A stretch of 10,312 nucleotides of DNA from positions 115,002 to 125,313 of the forward strand of contig NZ_DLHQ01000059.1 in the NCBI RefSeq assembly GCF_002483305.1, written 5' to 3'. Each line of letters begins with the position of its first letter. The stretch's first letter is position 1. Source of the DNA: Brevundimonas sp. UBA7664. Lineage in GTDB: Bacteria > Pseudomonadota > Alphaproteobacteria > Caulobacterales > Caulobacteraceae. A program made the translations under genes and the position numbers. A model generated the notes under the pieces. It was not told where the DNA came from. It saw only the letters and a list, made by a program, of their open reading frames with translations, and ran no database searches. This document shows positions 1 through 6,805 of the stretch, in pieces.

Positions 1-914
<914 letters not shown>

Positions 915-925
915 AAAATCTCGCT

Positions 926-944
926 TTCCGGAATCGTTCCGGAA
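926..944. repeat. Double TTCCGGAA palindrome between alr and radA
   Basis: The sequence TTCCGGAA-TCG-TTCCGGAA lies in the 57 nt alr-radA gap. Each 8-mer is itself a palindrome, and the two copies can also pair with each other as an 8 bp hairpin with a 3 nt loop. In the direction of transcription (minus) it ends 11 nt before the radA start codon, overlaps the likely ribosome site, and is followed by a short TTTT. It could be a protein-binding site, a weak terminator for alr, or a hairpin that limits radA translation. The centre includes a GANTC (CcrM-type) site at 931-935. Confidence 0.6.
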
Positions 945-971
945 GTCCCTAGCACAAAAGGGGAACGTGTC

Positions 972-2141
972 CTATTTTTTCGCCGCTTCGTAGCGTCGTT
1001 CGTAACGCCTTCCGAGGCTGGTCAGGAGCTCGTAGTCGATCGTGCCGCCGGCGCGGGCCACATCCTCGATGGGCATATTACGGCCGAAGAGCTCGATGAA
1101 GTCGCCGGGCCGGACGCTTCCCTCCGGCAGGTCCGTCACGTCGAAATGGGTGAGATCCATGGTGACGCGGCCGATCAGCGGTACCGCGCGGCCGTGCAGC
1201 ACGCCGCCGGCACCCGGGACGTTCGTCTTGCGCAGCGGCACGCCTGAGCCGGAAAGGGCGCGCATGTAGCCATCCGCATAGCCGACCGCGGCGACGGCGA
1301 TGCGCGTGTCGCGGGTGAAGACGGTGGTGGCGCCGTAGCTGACGCTTTCGCCGGCTTTCGCCTCGCGCACCTGGAGGATACGGGCTTCGGCGGTGACGAC
1401 CGGCTTCATCGGGTTCGGCGCGTCGTTGACGGCCGCGCCGCCATAGAGCGAGATGCCCGGGCGGGTGAGGGTGAAGTGATACTCTTCGCCGAGGAAGATG
1501 CCGGCCGAATTGGCCAGCGTCGCATCGATGCCGTCGAAGGCATCGACGGCGGTGCGGAACCGCTGGAGCTGCTGGCGGTTGAGCGGGTGGTTCGGATCAT
1601 CCGCGCAGGCGAGATGGCTGAGCAGCATGATCGGCGAGAAGCTCGCCGGCCGCGCCACGTCGCCGGCAAGCGCCAGGGCATCTTCGACGCGCAGGCCGAG
1701 CCGGCTCATACCCGTGTCGACATGCAGCACGCAGGGGTGGTCGCTTCCGTCGGAGACCGCGGCCATGAAGACGGCGAGCTGTTCCTCCGAGGCAATGACC
1801 GGCACGAGGTCGAACTCGAAGAACAGCCGCTCGGAGCCGGCCCACATGCCGGACAGAACGTAGATGCGGGCATCCGGCAGCGTCGCGCGCAACGCAGCGC
1901 CTTCCGCCGGGGTGGCGACGAAGAAATCGCGCGCACCTGCCAGATGAAAGGTCCTTGCCGCCGGTTCGAGGCCGATGCCGTAGGCGTCGGCCTTCAGCAC
2001 CGCGGCGGTGCGCGCCGCGCCGGAGCGCCGCGCCATGGCGCGCCAGTTGTCGGCAAGCGCAGAAAGATCGATCGTCAGACGAGCATGGTCCTCGCCGGCG
2101 ACGGGCAGGGTGGAGCGGGTGGGCGTGTGGTGCGTGCTCAT
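972..2141 (-). CDS. alr: Alanine racemase
   Basis: This is a PLP-dependent cytoplasmic enzyme that interconverts L- and D-alanine, supplying D-Ala for peptidoglycan. The 389-residue product is close to the usual family length. The PLP-binding lysine is K50 in AVLKADAYGIG. Other landmarks are HVDTGMSRLG near 140-149, NSAGIFLG near 211-218, RPGISLYGG near 227-235, the catalytic tyrosine Y269 in SVSYGATT, VGYADGYMR at 286-294, and the substrate-loop motif GRVTMDLTHFDVTD near 324-337. The start at 2141 (MSTHHTPTRS) is preferred. An in-frame ATG at 2168 would add nine residues but has no better ribosome site. A much longer reading upstream to 2414 would overlap the divergent gene and lacks family similarity. 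The stop is TAG. The gene is divergent from the 199-residue exported protein and sits directly upstream of radA. Confidence 0.96.
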   Translation of the reverse strand: MSTHHTPTRSTLPVAGEDHARLTIDLSALADNWRAMARRSGAARTAAVLKADAYGIGLEPAARTFHLAGARDFFVATPAEGAALRATLPDARIYVLSGMWAGSERLFFEFDLVPVIASEEQLAVFMAAVSDGSDHPCVLHVDTGMSRLGLRVEDALALAGDVARPASFSPIMLLSHLACADDPNHPLNRQQLQRFRTAVDAFDGIDATLANSAGIFLGEEYHFTLTRPGISLYGGAAVNDAPNPMKPVVTAEARILQVREAKAGESVSYGATTVFTRDTRIAVAAVGYADGYMRALSGSGVPLRKTNVPGAGGVLHGRAVPLIGRVTMDLTHFDVTDLPEGSVRPGDFIELFGRNMPIEDVARAGGTIDYELLTSLGRRYERRYEAAKK

Positions 2142-2170
2142 TTCAGTGAGATACAGCCTGTGGACCATGG

Positions 2171-2199
2171 CGGCAATACGGCCGCCGGCTGCATTGCCG
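2171..2199. promoter_or_regulatory. 29 bp near-perfect palindrome in the divergent alr intergenic region
   Basis: The outer arms CGGCAAT (2171-2177) and ATTGCCG (2193-2199) are perfect inverted repeats, and the core around 2185 (GCCGCCGGC) is also symmetric. Of 14 position pairs, 12 are Watson-Crick complements, one is a G-T and one is a mismatch. It lies about 30 nt upstream of the alr start and about 45 nt upstream of the divergent gene start, so it could be an operator for both or a leader hairpin. I saw no convincing sigma-70 promoter in either direction in this gap. Confidence 0.45.
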
Positions 2200-2244
2200 G
2201 TACGAAACGCGGCCTCTATGGTGCCGCGCCGAAAGGGAGAGACG

Positions 2245-2844
2245 ATGCGGGCAGGAATGAGAACGGCCGTTGGGGCGATGGCCCTCGCCCTTTCGGGCGA
2301 GGCGGCGGTTGCGGAGAGCGTGCCGACGGATGCCGCGATGCGCGAGGCGCATGCGGTGCTGCTCGGCCTTGCCCAGGACGGTGCGGTGCCGGTGCGCGAG
2401 GCGGGCGCGGACATCTACTATTCCATCGTCGACAATCCCGAGGCGCCCCGGCTGGTGACCCGGCTGGAAGTCTCCGGAGCGCCCTGCCGTGCCCGCACGA
2501 CCGCAGCCCTGCAGTTCCCGGAAAAGTGGGCGACGCTGACGCTCGGCCTGGTCGATCTCAGCCGCGTGACGGCGGTCACGGCCTATGCCTCTGCCGATGA
2601 CATGATCGCGGAGGCAAAACCCATTCCGCTCGCCTCTCCCGACGTGGAGCAGATCGTTCTGACGGGCGAGGGGCTCTATTGTTCGAGCCGCATGGCGCTT
2701 TCAGGGGAGAGTGGGGCCTCTGACGGCACCTGCTCCGACAGGCTGGACCTGTCGATGATGGACGAGGAGCAAAAGGCGCGCGGCCGGCGGGCGCTTGCCA
2801 TCGTGGGCGATTTCTGCAAGGCCCCGGCTTTCGGGAAGCGGTGA
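2245..2844 (+). CDS. Exported protein of unknown function (199 aa)
   Basis: I do not recognise a family. The ATG at 2245 is chosen because AAGGGAGA (2233-2240) gives a good ribosome site 4 to 8 nt upstream, and because the product then begins with a plausible Sec signal peptide: basic MRAGMRTA, a hydrophobic stretch AVGAMALALS, and an Ala-x-Ala-type cleavage site near residue 23 (AAVA before ESVP). The mature part has four cysteines (in APCRAR, GLYCSS, GTCSD and DFCKAP), enough for two disulphides in the periplasm. No transmembrane segment follows the signal and no catalytic motif is evident. Codon use is GC-rich like the neighbours, so there is no sign of recent transfer. It is divergent from alr and convergent with dnaB, hence a single-gene unit. 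A lipoprotein is unlikely because no lipobox cysteine is seen. Expression and export are inferred; function is unknown. Confidence 0.8.
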   Translation: MRAGMRTAVGAMALALSGEAAVAESVPTDAAMREAHAVLLGLAQDGAVPVREAGADIYYSIVDNPEAPRLVTRLEVSGAPCRARTTAALQFPEKWATLTLGLVDLSRVTAVTAYASADDMIAEAKPIPLASPDVEQIVLTGEGLYCSSRMALSGESGASDGTCSDRLDLSMMDEEQKARGRRALAIVGDFCKAPAFGKR

Positions 2845-2861
2845 GCGGGCAAGAGGAGGAT

Positions 2862-2997
2862 TGCCCCTCATCTGGCCTGCCGGCCACCTTCTCCCCGCAA
2901 GCGGGGCGAAGGGGATGTGCGGCACCGGCTTCCCCAACCAATGATGGTTCGTGACGCAAGTTCCCTCTCCTCGCTTGCGGAGAGAGGGTGAGGGGCG
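2862..2997. repeat. RIME-like intergenic mosaic repeat with two hairpins
   Basis: This element of about 136 bp fills the gap between the convergent 199-residue gene and dnaB. It has short inverted ends (TGCCCCTCA at the left, TGAGGGGC at 2989-2996) and two internal stem-loops. Hairpin 1 pairs 2887-2898 with 2901-2912 (11 of 12 bp, core CCCCGC/GCGGGG). Hairpin 2 pairs 2963-2974 with 2977-2988 (10 of 12 bp). The wording (CCCCTCATCTGGCCTGCCGGCCACCT, here quoted as two parts: CCCCTCATCTGG and CCTGCCGGCCACCT) resembles the Rhizobium-specific intergenic mosaic elements found in many copies in Rhizobiaceae genomes. The hairpins may also terminate transcription arriving from both sides. Assignment to RIME is from memory of the consensus and was not searched. 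Confidence 0.75.
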
Positions 2998-3011
2998 AAT
3001 CCCGGCTCCCG

Positions 3012-4511
3012 TCAATGCTCGTACTGGGTGAACGACGGATCGGCGAGGTCGGTGAAGCGGGTGTATTCCGACTGGAAGGCCAGTTTCACCGTGCCGGTCG
3101 GTCCGTGGCGCTGCTTGGCGATGATGACGTCCGCCGTGCCCTTCACGGCCTCGAACTTCATCTTCCACTCTTCGTATTTCGGGTCGAACTCGTCGCGCGG
3201 CTCGAGGTTCTTCACGTAGTATTCCTCGCGGAACACGAAGAGCACCACGTCGGCGTCCTGTTCGATCGAGCCCGATTCGCGAAGGTCGGAAAGCTGCGGG
3301 CGCTTGTCCTCGCGGCTTTCCACCTGACGGGAGAGCTGGGAGAGCGCGATGATCGGCACGTTCAGCTCCTTGCCGAGCGCCTTGAGGCCGGTGGTGATCT
3401 GGGTGATTTCCTGCACGCGGTTGTCGCTGGATTTTCCCGAGCCGGTCATCAGCTGGATATAGTCCACCACGAGGCAATCGAGGCCGCGCTGGCGCTTGAG
3501 GCGGCGGGCGCGGGCGGAAAGCTGGGCGATCGAGATACCACCGGTCTGGTCGATATAGAGCGGCACCTTCTGCATCATCTGGCTGCAGGCGACCAGCTTT
3601 TCGAAATCGGCCTCGGAAATGTCACCACGACGGATTTTTGACGAGGAAACTTCCGTCTGCTCGGAAATGATACGCGTTGCGAGCTGTTCGGACGACATTT
3701 CGAGCGAATAGAAGCCGACGACGCCGCCGTTCTTCGCCTTGAAGGAACCGTCCGCCTGCACTTCCGGCTCGTAGGAGGCGGCGATGTTGTAGGCGATGTT
3801 GGTGGCAAGCGAGGTCTTGCCCATGCCGGGGCGCCCGGCGAGCACGATCAAGTCCGAGCGCTGCAGGCCGCCCATGCGGCCATCGAGCGAGTGGATGCCG
3901 GTGGAAATGCCCGATAGCGAGCCGTCGCGCTCGAAGGCGGCGCCGGCCATGTCAATCGCCAGCGCAACGGCATCGTTGAACGACTGGAAGCCGCCATCGT
4001 AGCGGCCGGTTTCGGCCAGTTCGAACAGGCGCCGTTCGGCATCCTCGATCTGGTTCTGCGGCGGCATATCGAGCGGCGCGTCATAGGCGATGTTGACCAT
4101 GTCCTCGCCGATGGTGATCAGCGAGCGGCGCAGCGCCAGGTCATAGATGGCGCGGCCGTAATCCTCCGCGTTGATGATCGTCACGGCTTCGGCGGCAAGG
4201 CGCGCGAGGTACTGCGGGATCGTCAGGTCGCCGACCTTGCCGTCGGCGGGCAGGTGGGTCTTCAGCGTGATCGTCGTCGCGATCTTGCCCATGCGAATCG
4301 TGTCGCCGGCAAGCTCGTAGATCTTGCGGTGCAGCGGCTCGTTGAAGTGCATGGGCTTCAGGAAATCCGAGACGCGGTAATAGGCATCGTTGTTGACCAG
4401 GATCGCGCCGAGCAGCGCCTGTTCGGCCTCGACGTTGTTCGGTGCCTCGCGATGATGCAGCTCCGCATTGTCGCGGCCCGCCTGGCTGAGTTTGCGCACG
4501 GCGTCGTTCAT
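3012..4511 (-). CDS. dnaB: Replicative DNA helicase DnaB
   Basis: DnaB is the hexameric 5'-3' helicase that unwinds DNA at the replication fork and recruits primase. The 499-residue product has the N-terminal primase-interacting domain (about 24-125, NVEAEQALLGAIL), a linker helix, and the RecA-like C-terminal motor. Key sites are Walker A GRPGMGKT at 226-233, the catalytic glutamate E271 in YSLEMSSEQL, Walker B LDCLVVDYIQLM ending near 355 with D350, and the arginine-finger region KQRHGPTGT with R468. No intein is present. The ATG at 4511 (MNDAVRKL) is chosen because GGGGAG (4522-4527 on the plus strand as CTCCCC) is 10 nt upstream. The in-frame ATG at 4529 would add six residues but has no usable ribosome site. 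The stop is TGA, directly next to the RIME-like repeat. Confidence 0.98.
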   Translation of the reverse strand: MNDAVRKLSQAGRDNAELHHREAPNNVEAEQALLGAILVNNDAYYRVSDFLKPMHFNEPLHRKIYELAGDTIRMGKIATTITLKTHLPADGKVGDLTIPQYLARLAAEAVTIINAEDYGRAIYDLALRRSLITIGEDMVNIAYDAPLDMPPQNQIEDAERRLFELAETGRYDGGFQSFNDAVALAIDMAGAAFERDGSLSGISTGIHSLDGRMGGLQRSDLIVLAGRPGMGKTSLATNIAYNIAASYEPEVQADGSFKAKNGGVVGFYSLEMSSEQLATRIISEQTEVSSSKIRRGDISEADFEKLVACSQMMQKVPLYIDQTGGISIAQLSARARRLKRQRGLDCLVVDYIQLMTGSGKSSDNRVQEITQITTGLKALGKELNVPIIALSQLSRQVESREDKRPQLSDLRESGSIEQDADVVLFVFREEYYVKNLEPRDEFDPKYEEWKMKFEAVKGTADVIIAKQRHGPTGTVKLAFQSEYTRFTDLADPSFTQYEH

Positions 4512-4698
4512 CGTCCCGAATCTCCCCATCCCTGTTTGCGAAGGCCGCTGGTTTGGTTTCTTTGCTGTCGGGGGTCAAGCGCTTCCGACTCGGCCCGACC
4601 ATTAAGCCCGTTGTTAGACTTTTCCACAGGCGTGCGGGACACAGCAAGCCCGGATTGCGCCGGGCCTGCTGGCTTTCGGTTGACACCGCTTTCGAATC
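4512..4698 (-). promoter_or_regulatory. dnaB upstream region with DnaA-box-like and GANTC sites
   Basis: The 187 bp gap between cfa and dnaB holds a TTTTCCACA at 4620-4628, which fits the relaxed DnaA-box form TTWTNCACA, and three GANTC sites: 4518-4522 (just 7 nt before the dnaB ATG), 4587-4591 and 4694-4698. GANTC is the target of the alphaproteobacterial cell-cycle methylase CcrM. I found a TTGACC that could be a -35 box (minus strand, near 4570-4580) but no matching -10 box, so no promoter is called. Whether these sites act on dnaB is inference. Confidence 0.4.
4642..4671 (-). terminator. Hairpin downstream of cfa
   Basis: CAGCAAGCCCGG (4642-4653) pairs with CCGGGCCTGCTG (4660-4671) in 11 of 12 positions around a 6 nt loop. 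It lies 27 nt beyond the cfa stop. There is no T-run after it in the minus direction, so it may act as a weak or Rho-assisted terminator or as a 3'-end stabiliser. Confidence 0.5.
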
Positions 4699-5985
4699 TC
4701 AGAGCGAGGCTTCCTGCGGAAACTGCCGCGCACCGCGGCGTTCGCCCTTGGGATTGCCCTCGTGCGCCTTGAGACAATCCTCGCCCCGGCCGATATATTC
4801 GCGCGTCAGCGGCGCGGCCTTCTGGTCATGCGCCAGCTGAAGCTGGAAGACGACGAGGTTCTGCCAGCGAAAGGCACTCTCGGAGGCCGCGAGGTAGAAC
4901 TCCCAGATCCGGCAGAATTTCTCGTCGTAGAGCGCCTTGGCCTCGTCGCGCCGGGCCATGAAGCGTTCCCGCCAGTGGCGCAACGTTTCGGCATAGTGCA
5001 GGCGCAGGATTTCCACATCCGTCACGGCAAGCCCGCTCTTCTCCACCGCCTGCATGACCTCCGAAAGGGCAGGGATATAGCCGCCCGGGAAGATGTACTT
5101 CTCGATGAACGGGTTGTTGGCGGAGGGACGGTCCGTGCGGCCGATCGTGTGCAGCAGCATCACCCCGTCCTGCTTCAGGAGCGACGCGCTCTTGCGGAAG
5201 AAGGTCAGGTAGTTCGGGCGGCCGACATGTTCGAACATGCCGACCGAGACGATGCGGTCGAACGGGCCGTCCGTGTTGCGATAGTCCTGCAGCAGGAACC
5301 TGACCTCTTCCGAGAGTCCGGCTTCGCTCGCCCGCGTCACGGAAAGGGCGTGCTGCTCGTCGGAGAGCGTCACGCCCGTGACCTTGGCGCCGAGCTGCCG
5401 GGCGAGGTAGAGCGCCATGCCGCCCCAGCCGCTGCCGATGTCGAGCACGCTCTGACCTGGCCGGATGATGTTGAGCTTTGCCGCGATGTGGCGCTTCTTG
5501 GCAAGCTGCGCGTCGTCGAGCGTCTGGTCCGGCCGTTCGAAATAGGCGCAGGAATATTGCCGGTCCTGGTCGAGGAAGAGATCGTAGAGCGCACCCGTCA
5601 GGTCATAGTGGTGCTGCACGTTCTTGCGCGAGCGTACGATGCTGTTCTTCTCCCGTATCCAGCGGAAGAGGTAGCGCGCCCGTTCGAGCAGGTGGTTCCA
5701 GCGACTGTCGTAATATTTGAAATCGGGATTGCCGGTAAAGATGGTCGTCAGGAGGTCGTAGATATCGCCCTCCACGATCTCGATATCCCCCGTGCCATAG
5801 TGATGCCCGAGATAGTAGGCAGGGTCGAGGGCGAGGCCCCAGACCGCTTTCTTCGTGTTGAGACGCATGTGGACGGGATTTCCGGTGCCGTCGCCGAAGC
5901 TCTGGCGGGTGCCGTCCGGGTAGGTGATCGTCAGATTTCCGGTCTCGACGAGGCGGGAAACGAGAGCCTGTACAATGAATTTCAT
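4699..5985 (-). CDS. cfa: Cyclopropane-fatty-acyl-phospholipid synthase
   Basis: This enzyme transfers a methylene group from S-adenosylmethionine to the double bond of unsaturated phospholipid acyl chains, acting at the inner face of the membrane; it is linked to acid and stationary-phase tolerance. The 428-residue product has an N-terminal lipid-binding domain (about 1-115) and a class I methyltransferase domain with the SAM loop LDIGSGWGG at 181-189. The residues known to hold the active-site bicarbonate in E. coli Cfa have clear counterparts here: C146 in YSCAYFE, E252 in MFEHVG, H279 and I281 in LHTIGR, and Y364 in EFYLAA. The enzyme therefore looks intact. The ATG at 5985 has ACGGAG 8 nt upstream. 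It lies between rplI and dnaB with 220 and 187 nt gaps, so it is probably its own unit. Rhizobia often have more than one cfa copy, so the exact paralogue name is not assigned. Confidence 0.96.
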   Translation of the reverse strand: MKFIVQALVSRLVETGNLTITYPDGTRQSFGDGTGNPVHMRLNTKKAVWGLALDPAYYLGHHYGTGDIEIVEGDIYDLLTTIFTGNPDFKYYDSRWNHLLERARYLFRWIREKNSIVRSRKNVQHHYDLTGALYDLFLDQDRQYSCAYFERPDQTLDDAQLAKKRHIAAKLNIIRPGQSVLDIGSGWGGMALYLARQLGAKVTGVTLSDEQHALSVTRASEAGLSEEVRFLLQDYRNTDGPFDRIVSVGMFEHVGRPNYLTFFRKSASLLKQDGVMLLHTIGRTDRPSANNPFIEKYIFPGGYIPALSEVMQAVEKSGLAVTDVEILRLHYAETLRHWRERFMARRDEAKALYDEKFCRIWEFYLAASESAFRWQNLVVFQLQLAHDQKAAPLTREYIGRGEDCLKAHEGNPKGERRGARQFPQEASL

Positions 5986-6045
5986 TCGCTAAACTCCGTC
6001 GCGCTTAAAAAATCTGGCGGAACGGGTCTGGTCGCAAACCGGCCT

Positions 6046-6065
6046 AAAAAAAGCGGCCCGACCGC
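6046..6065 (-). promoter_or_regulatory. Terminator-like hairpin in the cfa leader
   Basis: Read on the minus strand this is GCGG-TCGGG-CCGC followed by seven T. The stem is short (4 bp, GC only) but the T-run is perfect, which is the layout of a small intrinsic terminator. It lies about 60 nt before the cfa start and downstream of the proposed cfa promoter, so it could be an attenuator or the end of a very short leader RNA. Confidence 0.35.
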
Positions 6066-6085
6066 CAATCCAGTCTAACGACATA

Positions 6086-6115
6086 TAAATATTGATGCGA
6101 AAATCCGGATTTCAA
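6086..6115 (-). promoter_or_regulatory. Likely cfa promoter
   Basis: On the minus strand a TTGAAA (-35, plus 6110-6115) is followed after 18 nt by TATTTA (-10, plus 6086-6091) in an unusually AT-rich patch. It points at cfa and would give a leader of roughly 95 nt. It lies just downstream of the rplI terminators. Confidence 0.5.
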
Positions 6116-6145
6116 GCCGTGCCTTTCGGCTGCCGCAAAAGCAAA

Positions 6146-6164
6146 GGGCCGGCAAAGCCGGCCC
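6146..6164 (-). terminator. rplI: Second rplI terminator hairpin
   Basis: GGGCCGGC and GCCGGCCC pair perfectly over 8 bp around an AAA/TTT loop. In the minus direction the stem is followed by TTTGCTTTTG, as expected for a Rho-independent terminator. It is the downstream member of a tandem pair. Confidence 0.8.
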
Positions 6165-6175
6165 CAAAAAGCAGA

Positions 6176-6196
6176 TGAGCCGGCAAAGCCGGCTCA
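6176..6196 (-). terminator. rplI: First rplI terminator hairpin
   Basis: TGAGCCGGC and GCCGGCTCA form a perfect 9 bp stem with an AAA/TTT loop. It starts 9 nt after the rplI stop and is followed on the minus strand by ATCTGCTTTTTG. The core GCCGGCAAAGCCGGC is identical to that of the next hairpin 31 nt away. Confidence 0.8.
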
Positions 6197-6205
6197 CTGT
6201 TGTTC

Positions 6206-6784
6206 TCAGGCTTCGTCTTCGTCTACGCCGTCGGCTTCCGGATCGAAGAAGTCGGCTGCCGTCAGGGCGTCTTCGTCAACGCCGTAGATGGCGTCGGCAG
6301 AGGTCAGGCTTTCGCCCTTCGACTGACGTTCGGCTTCTTCGACGGAGCGGGCAACGTTGACTTCGACCGAGATCTCGACTTCGGCGTGCAGGTGCAGGAC
6401 GACCTTGTGCAGGCCGATCGCCTTGATCGGGGTGTTGAGCTCGACCTGGTTGCGGCCGATGTTGAAGCCTTCGGCAGCCAGCGCCTCGATGACGTCGCGG
6501 GCAGCGACCGAGCCGTAGAGCTGGCCGGTTTCGCCGGCGGAGCGGACGATGATGAAGGACTTGCCGTCGAGCTTCTCGGCGACGGCCTGGGCTTCCGACT
6601 TGCGCTCGAGGTTGCGGGCTTCGAGCGTCGCACGCTCGGATTCGAAGCGCTTCTTGTTGGCTTCGTTGGCGCGCAGCGCCTTGCCGAGCGGCAGCAGGTA
6701 GTTACGGGCAAAGCCGTCGCGAACCTTTACGGTTTCGCCCATCTGGCCGAGCTTGGCGATGCGTTCGAGGAGAATGACGTCCAT
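6206..6784 (-). CDS. rplI: 50S ribosomal protein bL9
   Basis: bL9 binds 23S rRNA near the L1 stalk and reaches over the subunit surface; it helps hold reading frame. The N-terminal rRNA-binding domain is clear (MDVILLERIAKLGQMGETVKV, then GFARNYLLPLGKA near 24-36), followed by the long connecting helix (about 41-75) and the C-terminal domain (about 76-148, with GQLYGSV and NTPIKAIG). The protein has 192 residues against about 150 in E. coli. The extra residues, about 150-192, are strongly acidic (ending DPEADGVDEDEA), a form I associate with alphaproteobacterial bL9. The ATG at 6784 has AAAGGA about 8 nt upstream. It lies 21 nt after the DUF2232 gene and ends at two tandem terminators. Confidence 0.98.
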   Translation of the reverse strand: MDVILLERIAKLGQMGETVKVRDGFARNYLLPLGKALRANEANKKRFESERATLEARNLERKSEAQAVAEKLDGKSFIIVRSAGETGQLYGSVAARDVIEALAAEGFNIGRNQVELNTPIKAIGLHKVVLHLHAEVEISVEVNVARSVEEAERQSKGESLTSADAIYGVDEDALTAADFFDPEADGVDEDEA

Positions 6785-6805
6785 TTTAGAGTTCCTTTCT
6801 GAATG

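Noticed and set aside
2142..2414. Long N-terminal extension of alr
   Set aside because: Extending the start to 2414 overlaps the divergent gene's 5' end, adds 91 residues with no alanine racemase similarity, and has no ribosome site.
1476..2600. 374-codon plus-strand open frame
   Set aside because: It is antisense to alr and out of frame with the signal-peptide gene that starts at 2245.
2862..2997. CRISPR-like array
   Set aside because: The hairpins differ from each other and there are no repeated units with regular spacers; it is an intergenic mosaic repeat.
4762..6078. 438-codon plus-strand open frame
   Set aside because: It lies opposite cfa, whose active-site residues are all recognisable. 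The frame is a GC-rich shadow with no family features.
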